Shown piece by piece: positions 23,617-31,990 of a stretch of 64,000 bases of DNA (position 1 is the stretch's first letter; each line of letters begins with the position of its first letter). The position numbers and the translations under genes were made by a program. The notes beneath the pieces are model-generated. The model was not told where the DNA came from. It did not search any database and worked only from the letters and a program-made list of their open reading frames with translations. The stretch is taken from the NCBI RefSeq assembly GCF_014654615.1, contig NZ_BNBB01000003.1:1-64000 (forward strand), read 5' to 3'. The DNA is from Streptosporangium violaceochromogenes (GTDB lineage: Bacteria; Actinomycetota; Actinomycetes; Streptosporangiales; Streptosporangiaceae).

Positions 23617-23879
23617 GCGCCCTGTTCGCCCTCCACTCCCTCCTCGCCTCGGTGGTCGACGGCGGCGGGGTCGTGACGGCGGCCGCCGTGATCGGGCTGG
23701 GCGCGCTCCTGCTCGCCTGGGCCCTGCGCGGGGTTCCGGGCGCCTCGGGGGCGGACGACCCCTCCTCGCCGTCCGCGCGGGAGCGGGCCGGACGCTGCGT
23801 GTTCATCCGGCAGCGCGACCCCGGCGCGGCCGGGCGGCCCCGCCCGAGAGCGCCTTCGACGGGCCCGGCGCCCGCGTAG
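23613..23879 (+). CDS. Small membrane protein, DUF6412-like
   Basis: This 88-residue protein starts at a GTG overlapping the previous stop. It has one hydrophobic segment (VVTAAAVIGLGALLLAWALRG) and a basic, cysteine-containing tail (ERAGRCVFIRQRDPGAAGRPRPRAPS). The tail pattern resembles the DUF6412 proteins found beside YidC paralogues in actinobacteria (from memory, not searched). It likely acts with the adjacent insertase. Confidence 0.65.
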   Translation: MSALFALHSLLASVVDGGGVVTAAAVIGLGALLLAWALRGVPGASGADDPSSPSARERAGRCVFIRQRDPGAAGRPRPRAPSTGPAPA

Positions 23880-24006
23880 CCACGTGACACCCCCACGGCG
23901 ACGGTGACTCCGGCACGGGGTCCGCCGCCCGCGTCGTCACGCGCCTTCTCAAAGGTCGCGGGTGCCTTCTGCGCCGGTCTCCGTTCCCGTCAGAAGGACT
24001 TCCCCC

Positions 24007-24702
24007 ATGTTCGACTCCGTCGTCGCGTTCACCGCCGACCTCATCGCCGTACTCGCCCGCTCCCTCGGCTCCGCCGCCCCGGCGATCATCGTTTTCACCC
24101 TCGGCATCCGCCTGCTTCTGCTGCCGCTCAGCGTGATGCAGGCCAGGGGCACGCGGGCCCAGGCCAGGCTCGCCCCCCAGATCACGGCGCTGCGTGAACG
24201 GCACGGTCACGACCCCGAGCGCCTGTACCGGGAGGTGAGCGCGCTCTACGCCCGCGAGGGGGCCTCGCCGCTGGCGGGCTGCCTGCCGGGGCTGGCGCAG
24301 CTGCCGTTCTTCATGGTCATGTACCGGGTCTTCGTCTCCTCGACGATCGCCGGGCACGCGAACACCCTTCTCGTCCAGGGGGTGTTCGGGGTGCCGCTCG
24401 GAGAGCAGTTCGCGGGGGTGGTGGCGGGGTTCGGGCTGATCAGCGGGCCGACCCTGGTCTTCGCGTGCCTGTTCGCGCTGCTGGTCGCGGTGGCGTGGGT
24501 CACGTCGCGGCGGATGCGGCGGACGATGGACGACCGGGTCCGGCCGGAGGCGCTCCGCCGGCTGATGCCCCTGATGCCGTTCGCGACGGTGCTCGCCGCG
24601 GCCGTGCTGCCGCTCGCGGCCGGGATCTACCTGCTGGTCTCCACGGCCTGGTCGGCCGGGGAGAGGATCGTCCTGCACCGTCCCTCGCTCGCGGGACACT
24701 GA
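24007..24702 (+). CDS. YidC/Oxa1-family membrane insertase, short paralogue
   Basis: The 231-residue protein has five hydrophobic segments in the Oxa1 pattern. The first core helix carries the conserved groove arginine (IIVFTLGIRLLLLPLSVMQARG), followed by the cytoplasmic hairpin (QARLAPQITALRERHGHDPERLYREVSALYAREGASPLAGCLPGLAQLPFFMVMYRVF). It lacks the N-terminal lipoprotein signal and long basic tail of the housekeeping YidC, so it is a second, shorter paralogue. It would insert small membrane proteins; the two tiny membrane-protein genes just upstream are candidate clients or partners. AAGGA precedes the ATG. Confidence 0.88.
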   Translation: MFDSVVAFTADLIAVLARSLGSAAPAIIVFTLGIRLLLLPLSVMQARGTRAQARLAPQITALRERHGHDPERLYREVSALYAREGASPLAGCLPGLAQLPFFMVMYRVFVSSTIAGHANTLLVQGVFGVPLGEQFAGVVAGFGLISGPTLVFACLFALLVAVAWVTSRRMRRTMDDRVRPEALRRLMPLMPFATVLAAAVLPLAAGIYLLVSTAWSAGERIVLHRPSLAGH

Positions 24703-24804
24703 ACGGACCCCTTGGGACCCCTTGCCGAGCCCCTGAACGGGACACCGGAGGGGACGCCGAAGGCGAGGAGCCGGCCGCGCGGGTCTTCGGGCCCGCGACC
24801 GGTG

Positions 24805-24824
24805 TCCGGGAACCGGTTCCCGGA
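24805..24824. repeat. Perfect 20-bp palindrome in the convergent gap
   Basis: TCCGGGAACCGGTTCCCGGA reads identically on both strands. It lies 100 bases past yidC and before the minus-strand ATPase gene. It could fold as an RNA stem or serve as a dimeric protein site. Confidence 0.85.
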
Positions 24825-24902
24825 ACGGGGCCGGGCGGCACGGTCGGCGGGCGGACCGAAAGGAGCCCGCGCTTGGCCCGGAGGAAGCCCGGGGCCGGAA
24901 GA

Positions 24903-24935
24903 AGAGAAAAGCGGGGGCGCCACCGCGCCCCCGCG
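24903..24935 (-). terminator. Rho-independent terminator of the anti-sigma ATPase gene
   Basis: Read on the minus strand, arms GCGGGGGCG and CGCCCCCGC with a 6-base loop are followed by TTTTCTCTTCTT. It lies about 80 bases past the stop at 25017. Confidence 0.85.
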
Positions 24936-24981
24936 GAGATCCGTCCCGCCTCACCTGCGGAGATCCGTCCCGCCCTCACCC
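24934..24981. repeat. 24-bp tandem duplication
   Basis: GCGGAGATCCGTCCCGCC plus six further bases occurs twice in a row (24934 and 24958), differing only in the spacer. It overlaps the base of the terminator hairpin. Confidence 0.85.
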
Positions 24982-25016
24982 GCCGATGAGACGTGACGGC
25001 GCCCGGTTCCCGCCGT

Positions 25017-25466
25017 CTACCCGCACTCTCGAAGGGCGGGCTCAGGCAGAGGGGCCTGCCCGTTACCGACCGTACCCATGATCGCGACCACCGCCCAGAC
25101 CGTGGTGATCTCCCCTTCGTGTTTGACCCCCCAGCTCGCGGCCAAATACTCGACGATGCCGAGCCCCCGTCCTCCCAGTGAGGAAAGTGCCGGGCGTCCG
25201 GCGCGCGGTTCGGTGGCGGCTCCGCCGTCACTTACCGCAACCTCCACGTGCTCGTCGGTCCAGCTCCACGCCACCATGATCTGACCGGACGGCAACGGAT
25301 GAGCGTGCCGCAGCGCGTTGCTCAGCAACTCGCTCACCACGAGGACCGCATCGTCTATCGCGGTCTCGTAGACTCCGCATTCCTGCAGGTCAGAGCAGAG
25401 GCGTTGGCGTGCGACAGCGACGCTGGACGGTGCATAGGGCAACAACACGACGCTCGACGCACTCAC
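25017..25466 (-). CDS. RsbW-like ATP-binding regulator (HATPase_c_2, anti-sigma kinase type)
   Basis: The 149-residue protein is a single GHKL ATPase domain: VLVVSELLSNALRHAHPLPSG (N box), VAVSDGGAATEPRAG (G1 box) and GGRGLGIVEYLAASWGVKHE (G2 box). Such stand-alone ATPases phosphorylate STAS antagonists and bind sigma factors, or modulate other regulators; many occur per actinomycete genome. The STAS protein at 20274-20627 is a possible partner. The GTG start has GGGGAG directly adjacent, an unusually close spacing, so a start a few codons later is possible. Confidence 0.87.
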   Translation of the reverse strand: MSASSVVLLPYAPSSVAVARQRLCSDLQECGVYETAIDDAVLVVSELLSNALRHAHPLPSGQIMVAWSWTDEHVEVAVSDGGAATEPRAGRPALSSLGGRGLGIVEYLAASWGVKHEGEITTVWAVVAIMGTVGNGQAPLPEPALRECG

Positions 25467-25622
25467 CTCCCCGTATCCCTGTTCCCCCTGAGGAACACAC
25501 CCCAGTACGACCGAAATGCCCCGTTAGATAGTCTTAGAAACCGAACGCCGACTACAGCTTGTGCACATTCGACAATAGATCAGCTCATCTGTTACCGGTC
25601 CGTTACCGGATCGGCGTGTCGG

Positions 25623-27506
25623 TCAGGTAAGGGCGCCCGGCGTGTCGGCCATACGGAAGACCAGCCGCATGCGGGTGCCGCCTCCCGGACGGGGGTGCGC
25701 CGAGACCTCCCCGCCCTGGGCGTGGGCCAGACTGCGCACGATGTACAGCCCGAGCCCGACCCCGCCGAACCTGCGGCGATCGCCGGTGTCCGCCTGGACG
25801 AAGCGATCGAAGATCCGCTCACGGACCGCCGGGGCGATGCCCACTCCCTCGTCATCCACGACCACCACCACCCGGTCACCGTCCGCCCATGCCTCGACCC
25901 TGATCAGGCCACCGTCCGGCGAATACTTGAACGCGTTCTCCAACAGCTGTCCCAGGACGATATCGGTGGCGACGGCGTCCCCCGAGACCAGGGGCAGGTC
26001 TTCCGGTATTTTCACCTCAACCCTATGCACATCGGACAAATCGGGCAGTCCCAGGGTGGCGGTCCTGAGGACCTCGCGCAGATCGATGCCCTCGATCCTG
26101 AGCATGAGCTCACCGGCCCCCGCGCGCGAGCCCAGCAGCAGGTTGTCCATGAGCTGGCCGAGGGAGCGGGACCGCTCGGCGATGATGCGCACCGCGGAGC
26201 GGCGCTCGGCGTCGTTCATGCTGTCCCAGCGCGCGTCGAGCGTGCCGGCGAACCCCCGGACCACGGTGATCGGGGTGCGCAGCTCGTGGCTGGTGGTGGC
26301 GAGGAAGAGATCCTTGGCCTCCTCCAGTTCCTTGGCGCGGGTGACGTCGCGGAAATCGATCACGCTCCCGCCGGTCTCCACGATCTCGGCGCGCAGCACG
26401 TCGAGCCAGGCGCCGGAGGGAAGCTGGAGGGTCAGTGTGCCGCCCGGCTCCGGGAGCTCGAACGGCGGCGGCCCCCCGATCACCTCGTCCGCGTCGCGTC
26501 CGGTCAGCTCGGTGGCCGCGGGATTCCAGCGGACGACCCGGCCCCGGTCGTCCAGAACCGCTATGCCGTCGGCGCTGGCGTCGAAGACGGCCCGCTCGTG
26601 GGCGCGTTGCCGTACGGCCTCCTGGTAGGCCATGGCGTTGCCGACGGCGATCCCGGCGTGCCCGGCGAGAAGCTCCAGCAGCTCCAGCTCCACGTGCCCG
26701 GCCTTGTGCTTGGCGAACAGGGCGTACAGGGCGCCGTACGGCCGCCCGCCCACCGCCGCGAGACCGAGCGCGATCGTGTGCAGCCCGGGAAGCTGCGACC
26801 AGATCAGCTCGTCCAGCCGGGCGGGATCACCGGTCTCCAGCATGACCGTCCGGCCGGTGCGCAGCAGTTTGCCGACCAGGCTCGTCCGCATGTCGCCCGT
26901 GGAGTCGCGCAGCGAGTCGGGGAGCCGGTGGCTGGCCACAAGGCGGAGCCTGTCGTCCTCGATGAGCACGAAGCCGCCCGCGTCGGCCCCGGTCAGCTCG
27001 GTGAGGCTGGCCGCGATCCGGTCGAGCACGGCGGGCAGCTCCCGTTCGGCGTTGATGTCGGCGACCACGTCGGTGAGCCTGCGCACGAGCCGCGCCCGGC
27101 GGACGACCCGGTCCTGGGCGGAGGCGTCGTCCTGGACCAGGTGGTAGACGCTGACGTAGCCGAGCAGCACCCCGGCCTCCGACCGCAGCGCGCTGGTGTC
27201 CACCCGCACGTCGAGCAGGCTGCCGTCCCGGCGGAACCGCTTGGTCCGCAGCGAGACCTGGCCACCGGTGCGGACACGTTCCAAGACCGCGTTGTGCTCG
27301 GCGGTCAGCTCCGCGGGGACCACCGGGGCACGGCGCCCGAGCAGCTCACCCGCGGTCCAGCCGAAGAGACGCTCGGCGGCGGGGTTCCACGCCATGACCC
27401 CCTGATCGCGGTCGAGGGTGACGATCGCGTTGGGGGCCGCGGCGACGACCGCACGGGCGATGTCGTCGTCACCGGCGGCGTAGCTGTCGGCTCTGTCGTC
27501 ACCCAC
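25623..27506 (-). CDS. PAS-GAF-PAS hybrid sensor histidine kinase
   Basis: The protein has about 627 residues from GTG 27506 (ATG 27557 would add 17; neither has a clear ribosome site). Domains in order are PAS (NAIVTLDRDQGVMAWNPAAERLFGW, residues ~10-130), GAF (~150-300, LTELTGADAGGFVLIEDDRLRLVASHRL), a second PAS (~310-400, DGIAVLDDRGRVVRWNPAATELTGRDADEV), HisKA with ATTSHELRTPITVVRGF, and HATPase (LLENAFKYSPDGG, VDDEGVGIAP, FGGVGLGLYIVRSLAHAQGGEV). No transmembrane segment is visible, so it senses a cytosolic signal. No response regulator is adjacent. Confidence 0.9.
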   Translation of the reverse strand: MGDDRADSYAAGDDDIARAVVAAAPNAIVTLDRDQGVMAWNPAAERLFGWTAGELLGRRAPVVPAELTAEHNAVLERVRTGGQVSLRTKRFRRDGSLLDVRVDTSALRSEAGVLLGYVSVYHLVQDDASAQDRVVRRARLVRRLTDVVADINAERELPAVLDRIAASLTELTGADAGGFVLIEDDRLRLVASHRLPDSLRDSTGDMRTSLVGKLLRTGRTVMLETGDPARLDELIWSQLPGLHTIALGLAAVGGRPYGALYALFAKHKAGHVELELLELLAGHAGIAVGNAMAYQEAVRQRAHERAVFDASADGIAVLDDRGRVVRWNPAATELTGRDADEVIGGPPPFELPEPGGTLTLQLPSGAWLDVLRAEIVETGGSVIDFRDVTRAKELEEAKDLFLATTSHELRTPITVVRGFAGTLDARWDSMNDAERRSAVRIIAERSRSLGQLMDNLLLGSRAGAGELMLRIEGIDLREVLRTATLGLPDLSDVHRVEVKIPEDLPLVSGDAVATDIVLGQLLENAFKYSPDGGLIRVEAWADGDRVVVVVDDEGVGIAPAVRERIFDRFVQADTGDRRRFGGVGLGLYIVRSLAHAQGGEVSAHPRPGGGTRMRLVFRMADTPGALT

Positions 27507-27632
27507 ATACCCATAGTGCCGTGTCAACCGGCCTGATCTTGGCACTTTCGTCCGCATGTGCTGACAGTCGATGGGGGGATCGGTCCGATACGCTGCGGTG
27601 ACCACACGCCTGGAGACGAAAGGGTGGGGCCT

Positions 27633-28217
27633 ATGTCATCCGGCGACCTCGACGCACTGCTACGGGTGACCTCGCCCACCTATGTGGGGAAAACCCAGCC
27701 CGACATCGCGTTCGGCACCTTCGACGGGCCGGTGGGACGGCTGACCCTCGCGGTGACGCACCGGGGGGTCGTGGCCTGCAGCTACGAGGACGAGCACTCC
27801 GTGTTCGAGCGCGTGTGCCGGGAGGTCGGCTCGTTCATCGGGGCGGACCGCCGGCGGCTCGACCCGGTCCGCCGGGAGCTGGACGCCTACTTCTCCTCCC
27901 GGCTCCGCGCCTTCACCACCACGGTCGACCTGCAACTGGCGACGCCGTTCGCCAGGACCGTGCTGCAGATGATGCTCGCGGTGCCGTACGGGACGGTGAC
28001 CACCTACCGCGAGATCGCCGAGCGGATCGGCAGGCCGAGGGCGCTGCGCGCGGTCGGCAACGCGCTGGGCGGCAACCCGATCTGCGTGATCGTGCCCTGC
28101 CACCGGGTGGTGGAGAGCGAGGCCGTCCTCGGCGGTTACGCGGGAGGAGCGGTCGCCAAGGAACGGCTGCTGCGCGTCGAGGGGAGCATCGGGCGCCCCT
28201 CGTCCGGCCTGTCGTAG
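27633..28217 (+). CDS. ogt: Methylated-DNA-[protein]-cysteine S-methyltransferase (Ogt)
   Basis: The 194-residue DNA repair protein removes alkyl groups from O6-alkylguanine by transferring them to its own cysteine. The active site is IVPCHRVV with Cys near residue 155. The helix-turn-helix VPYGTVTTYREIAERIG and RAVGNALGGNP are present. ATG 27633 has GGTGGGG upstream. It is divergent from the PAS kinase and convergent with the transporter gene. Confidence 0.95.
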   Translation: MSSGDLDALLRVTSPTYVGKTQPDIAFGTFDGPVGRLTLAVTHRGVVACSYEDEHSVFERVCREVGSFIGADRRRLDPVRRELDAYFSSRLRAFTTTVDLQLATPFARTVLQMMLAVPYGTVTTYREIAERIGRPRALRAVGNALGGNPICVIVPCHRVVESEAVLGGYAGGAVAKERLLRVEGSIGRPSSGLS

Positions 28218-28332
28218 GAGCCCGCGCGAACCGGCCTCCTCGCAGGAGCCCGCGAGTGAACCGCCCTGTCCCGGGAGGCCGCGTCTGGAAGAAGGGCCGC
28301 GCCCAGCGCGGGGCTCCGGGCGGCCCCGGCGC

Positions 28333-29676
28333 CTACCGGCGGCGGATCGCGCCGAGGGCGAGCGTGACCAGCGCGGAGACCAGGAACGCTCCCACGGCCG
28401 CGCTCATCCACAGCTGGGGGGTGAAGCCGATCGCCTTCCTGATCCCGTCCCAGATCGCCGCCCACCACGCCACCTCCGGCGGAGTGGCGAGCAGCCACCA
28501 GGTGAGGAAGCCGAGTACCCAGGGAATCACCATGAGCGGGCGTGACGGGGCCCGCTCGGAGGTGTTCCAGTCCTTCCCCCGGCCGAGCAGGAAGTAGTCG
28601 ACGGCCAGCACGCCGAGCATCGGCACGAACACCGCGCCGATGATGCCGAGGAAGGCGGCGTAGGAGTTGACGTCCACCACGAGGGCGACCCCTGTGGTGA
28701 GCGCGCCGACGGCCACCGAGAAGACGCGGCGGTCCACCCGCGGCATCAGGTTCTGCAGCGACATCGCGGTGGAGTAGACGTTGGCGAACGACTGGTCGGT
28801 CTCGCGCAGCACGAGGATGCCGAAGAACAGCGCGCCGAGCGGGGCGGCGACGAACGGCGCGAACACGGCGGTCGGCTGGAGCTTCACCACGCTGTGGCCG
28901 GCCAGCGCCACCGCGTAGACGCCCACGGCCAGGCAGGCCACCTGGGCGACGGTGTAGCCGCCCACGATGCCGGTGAAGGCCGCGCGGCTGGAGCGCGAGT
29001 GCCTGGCGTAGTCGGCCGCGACCGGCACCCACGACACCGACAGGGCGATCACGAAGTCCACGGACGCGGCGAACGCGTCCCAGGAGCCGCCGGTCTGGGC
29101 GGGGGTGTCGCGCAGGAAGACCACCGCGAACCAGACCATGGAGACGACCACGCCGGCCGTCACGAACCTCCGCAGCAGCCGGATGGCCCCCAGCGGGTAG
29201 ATCGTGAGCGCCGTCGTCAGCACTCCGGCCACGACCACCCAGACCGCGTACGGCACGGAGCTCCCGAAGATCGCCTGCGCGCCCATCGCGACGACCCACA
29301 GCTCGAAGGCGCCCCAGCCGATCATCTGAACGATGTTGAGCACGGTCGGGACGGAGGAGAGCCGCGCGCCGAACAGCCCGCGCAGCAGCACCATGGCGGG
29401 TTGCCCGGTCCGCACCCCCGGCACCGCGGCGAGGCCGACCATCGCGGTGCCGATGAGGCTGCCGACGAGGGCCGCGACCAGCGCCGCGGTGAAGGTGAGC
29501 GGGCTACCGCCCCCCAGAGGGTTGATCAGGATGAGCGCGAAGGAGAACCCGAGCAGGCTGACGCCCAGGTTGGCCCAGAAAGCGCCCTGGTCGAGCACCC
29601 CGAGAGTCCTCGGAGGGGGCTGGTCAAGGGTGAGGGGGGCCTCGGCATGCTTGGAATCGATGACGTCGGACGTCAC
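28333..29676 (-). CDS. cytX: NCS1-family transporter, probable hydroxymethylpyrimidine permease CytX
   Basis: The 447-residue permease has twelve hydrophobic segments of the purine-cytosine/allantoin NCS1 family: LDQGAFWANLGVSLLGFSFALILINPLGGGS, RTGQPAMVLLRGLFGARLSSVPTVLNIVQMIGWGAFELWVVAMGA, and WVPVAADYARHSRS, a typical substrate-site helix. By fold it could carry cytosine, but the TPP riboswitch directly upstream of its start identifies it as CytX, importing the thiamine pyrimidine precursor. Together with tenA (30477-31082) it forms a base-salvage route. The ATG lies just past the riboswitch. Confidence 0.9.
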   Translation of the reverse strand: MTSDVIDSKHAEAPLTLDQPPPRTLGVLDQGAFWANLGVSLLGFSFALILINPLGGGSPLTFTAALVAALVGSLIGTAMVGLAAVPGVRTGQPAMVLLRGLFGARLSSVPTVLNIVQMIGWGAFELWVVAMGAQAIFGSSVPYAVWVVVAGVLTTALTIYPLGAIRLLRRFVTAGVVVSMVWFAVVFLRDTPAQTGGSWDAFAASVDFVIALSVSWVPVAADYARHSRSSRAAFTGIVGGYTVAQVACLAVGVYAVALAGHSVVKLQPTAVFAPFVAAPLGALFFGILVLRETDQSFANVYSTAMSLQNLMPRVDRRVFSVAVGALTTGVALVVDVNSYAAFLGIIGAVFVPMLGVLAVDYFLLGRGKDWNTSERAPSRPLMVIPWVLGFLTWWLLATPPEVAWWAAIWDGIRKAIGFTPQLWMSAAVGAFLVSALVTLALGAIRRR

Positions 29677-29684
29677 GAACGCGC

Positions 29685-29795
29685 TCCCTACGCCGGCATT
29701 ACCCGGACAGGTTCATGCGGTCGGCGGCGCTTCGGAGGGTTTCTAGCCTCTCGCGTAGATCCGCCCTCTCAGCCCGGTTACGCCCGAGCTCCCGC
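29685..29795 (-). ncRNA. TPP (thiamine pyrophosphate) riboswitch
   Basis: Read on the minus strand, the conserved THI-element sequences occur in order: GGGAGCTCGGGCGTAACCGG, CTGAGAGGGCGG, then GACCGCATGAACCTG, TCCGGGTAATGCCGGCGTAGGGA. The long variable helix between them is GC-rich. The aptamer ends 8 bases before the cytX ATG, so control is probably by hiding the start region. Confidence 0.95.
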
Positions 29796-29850
29796 GGTCA
29801 ACAACTCGCTGGGAATTATGTCATCTATTTCCTTTTCCGCAAGGTCCCGC

Positions 29851-30174
29851 TCACGCGACGAACGGCTCACCGCCGTTCTCCCCCACCATGGGACGGCCTG
29901 CGCCGGCCCACGACCGCATGCCGCCGCCGACGTTGACCGCCCTTCTGCCCAGGTGGTTGAGCCAGACCGTGGCCTGCGCCGAACGGCCGCCGCTGCGGCA
30001 GATCACGTAGACGGGCACCTCCGCGGGGACCTCCCCGACGCGGGCCTGCAGCTGTCCCAGGGGGATGTGGACGGCCGTGGGCGCGTGTCCGGCTCGCCAC
30101 TCGTTGTCTTCTCGCACATCGAGCAGGAAGACGTCTTCCGGTACGGCGTGCGCCGCTGTCTCGGGAACACTCAT
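29851..30174 (-). CDS. Rhodanese-domain sulfurtransferase, single domain
   Basis: The 107-residue rhodanese has the substrate loop VICRSGGRSAQA with the persulfide Cys near residue 58, the opening FLLDVREDNEWRAGHAPTAVHIPLG, and an AVNVGGGMRSWAGAG end. It transfers sulfur from thiosulfate or a protein persulfide. It sits between cytX (with its riboswitch) and tenA on the same strand, so a link with thiamine or other sulfur chemistry is possible but not shown. Confidence 0.92.
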   Translation of the reverse strand: MSVPETAAHAVPEDVFLLDVREDNEWRAGHAPTAVHIPLGQLQARVGEVPAEVPVYVICRSGGRSAQATVWLNHLGRRAVNVGGGMRSWAGAGRPMVGENGGEPFVA

Positions 30175-30476
30175 GTCCCCATTCTTCCAAGTCCACCGGC
30201 AACCGGAGCGCAAAGCCGGACGACGCACCCCTATCCCGTCCGCAAGCGGCCAGGCGTTACGGCACGGACACGCTACGTGTCCCCCCATCCTCTGAGCTTT
30301 CCCGATTTCCCCGATGCTTCGGGTTTTCCGGATTTCTCCTACTCCCCCGCCGGGCGGCGGTTCCGGCGGAGGGTCGTGATGGCCGGGCGAACGGCGCCGC
30401 GGGCTGTCACCGTGTTCTCCCCGGCCCCGGGTTCTCTGCGGCCTCGGGGTTCTTCGGGGCTTTCGGGGCTTTCGGG
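30175..30476. other. Non-coding gap between tenA and rhodanese genes
   Basis: These 302 bases hold no convincing ORF. A short tandem TTTCGGGGC repeat (two copies) lies at about 30455-30475 next to the tenA stop. A promoter for the rhodanese gene is expected near 30180-30260 but I cannot place it. Confidence 0.5.
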
Positions 30477-31082
30477 TCAGGGAACGTCCCAGAAGGCCAG
30501 CTCGTGGGACATCCCCTCGGTGAACAGCCTCGCGGCACGGGCGGAGTCGGTGACGGCCTCGTCGATCATCACGGCGACGCGCCCGGCCAGCTCGGCGAAG
30601 CCCGGATCGGCGTAGGTGTCGACCCAGGCCCGGTAACGCGGCTCGGCCGGGGGATCGGCGGCCAGGCGGCGGCCGAGGGTGGAGTAGCCCCACATGCAGG
30701 GGTAGAGCGCGGCCAGGCCGTCGGCGTAGTCCGCCGCCGCGTCGAGCAGGAACGAGGTGTAGGCCGCGCAGGCCGGTCCCTTGCGCGCGCCGGCGAGGTC
30801 GGCGCCGAACGCGGCCGACAGCGAGCGGTGCAGGTCCAGCTCCTCGTGGAAGGTGGCGTGGGCCAGATCGACCAGGTCGCCCAGGTGGCCGTCGGGCGCC
30901 TGCCAGGCCAGCCGGGAGAACACCCGTACGTAGTCCAGCAGGAACAGATGGTCCTGCTCCAGCCACGACCGGAACACCGGCTCCGCCAGATCGCCCCTGG
31001 CGATCCCCTCCACCGTCGGATGGGCGAGCTGGACGTCGACGAGGGGACGGCCGATGGCGTGCAGTTCTTCGGAGACGCTCAT
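30477..31082 (-). CDS. tenA: TenA-family aminopyrimidine aminohydrolase (thiaminase II)
   Basis: The 201-residue all-helical enzyme has the catalytic Cys in LYPCMWGYSTLGRR near residue 128 and the C-terminal Glu in EGMSHELAFWDVP. HPTVEGIARGDL and FRSWLEQDHLFLLDYVRVFSRL form the substrate pocket. It hydrolyses aminomethyl-aminopyrimidine to hydroxymethylpyrimidine for thiamine salvage. ATG 31082 begins MSVSEELHAIGRP. No riboswitch is seen before this gene. It is functionally linked to cytX nearby. Confidence 0.93.
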   Translation of the reverse strand: MSVSEELHAIGRPLVDVQLAHPTVEGIARGDLAEPVFRSWLEQDHLFLLDYVRVFSRLAWQAPDGHLGDLVDLAHATFHEELDLHRSLSAAFGADLAGARKGPACAAYTSFLLDAAADYADGLAALYPCMWGYSTLGRRLAADPPAEPRYRAWVDTYADPGFAELAGRVAVMIDEAVTDSARAARLFTEGMSHELAFWDVP

Positions 31083-31222
31083 AAGCCGAGGATTGTCCCA
31101 GGCCGCCGTCCCCCTCCCCGACGACGGGGCCCCTTGCGGCCCCGGTTCCGATCGCGGACGGATCACGGACGGGGGGCGGGCGCCCGCCGCCGTTTCCGCG
31201 GCGGGCGACATAGGGTCGAGGG

Positions 31223-31879
31223 ATGACGACCATCATCGCCGAGGAAGTCCTCCTGCTCGCCTACAGCGAGGACGAGGGCAGGTTACTGGTCGGCTCGACG
31301 GAGCTGGACGCCGCCCTCGGCGGCTCCCTGCTGGCGGAGCTGGCCGTCAACGGCCGGATCGACCTGGCCGGCAAGCGGGTCACCGTCTTGGACCCCACAC
31401 CGCTCGGGGACGAGGAACTGGACGGCGTGCTCGCGCGGATGGCGGCCGACCCCAAGGGGCGCAAGCCCGAGTGGTGGATCACCAGGTTCCAGACCGCCAA
31501 GCTCCGTAAGCGCCTGCTGGCCCGGCTGACCGACCGGGGCGTGCTGGACGAGGAGCAGCGCAAGATCCTCGGGATCTTCCCCAGCACCCGCTACCCCGAG
31601 CGTGACCCGAGCGTCGAGCGGGACATCCGCGAGCGTGTCCAGGGCGTGCTGGCCGGTGCCGACCCCGACCAGCGCGTCGCCGTGCTGATCGCCCTCCTGC
31701 ACGCGGCCGGGATCGACCGCAAGGCCTTCCCCGGCGTCAGCAAGAAGCGCGTCAAGGAGATCACCGAGGGCGCCTGGGCCGGCGAGGCCGTCGCCAAGGC
31801 CATCGCCGCCGTCAACACCGCCGTCATGACCGCGGTGACGGCCGGCATCATCGCCGCCGGCATCTCCTCCTCCGGCTAG
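31223..31879 (+). CDS. GPP34-family protein (Golgi phosphoprotein 3-like)
   Basis: The 218-residue protein shows the GPP34 pattern: MTTIIAEEVLLLAYSEDEGRL, LGGSLLAELAVNGRIDL, a cationic helix RFQTAKLRKRLLARLTDRGVL and a hydrophobic C-terminal helix of Ala/Val (IAAVNTAVMTAVTAGIIAAGIS). In eukaryotes GOLPH3 binds PI4P; actinobacteria carry many paralogues of unknown function, presumably peripheral membrane proteins. It is a single gene, divergent from tenA. Confidence 0.9.
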   Translation: MTTIIAEEVLLLAYSEDEGRLLVGSTELDAALGGSLLAELAVNGRIDLAGKRVTVLDPTPLGDEELDGVLARMAADPKGRKPEWWITRFQTAKLRKRLLARLTDRGVLDEEQRKILGIFPSTRYPERDPSVERDIRERVQGVLAGADPDQRVAVLIALLHAAGIDRKAFPGVSKKRVKEITEGAWAGEAVAKAIAAVNTAVMTAVTAGIIAAGISSSG

Positions 31880-31932
31880 CCCGTCCCGGCCCCGGCCCTT
31901 CGCCGCCCGGATCCGCCGGTGAGGCGTCTTCT

Positions 31933-31966
31933 TCTCCGTGGCCGCGGGTTCTCCGTGGCCGCGGGT
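31933..31966. repeat. 17-bp perfect tandem repeat plus adjoining hairpin
   Basis: TCTCCGTGGCCGCGGGT occurs twice without a gap. It runs into GGGTGG-aacccg-CCACCC (about 31963-31980), a hairpin between two convergent genes that could stop transcription from either side. Confidence 0.8.
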
Positions 31967-31990
31967 GGAACCCGCCACCCCGCCGGGCGG

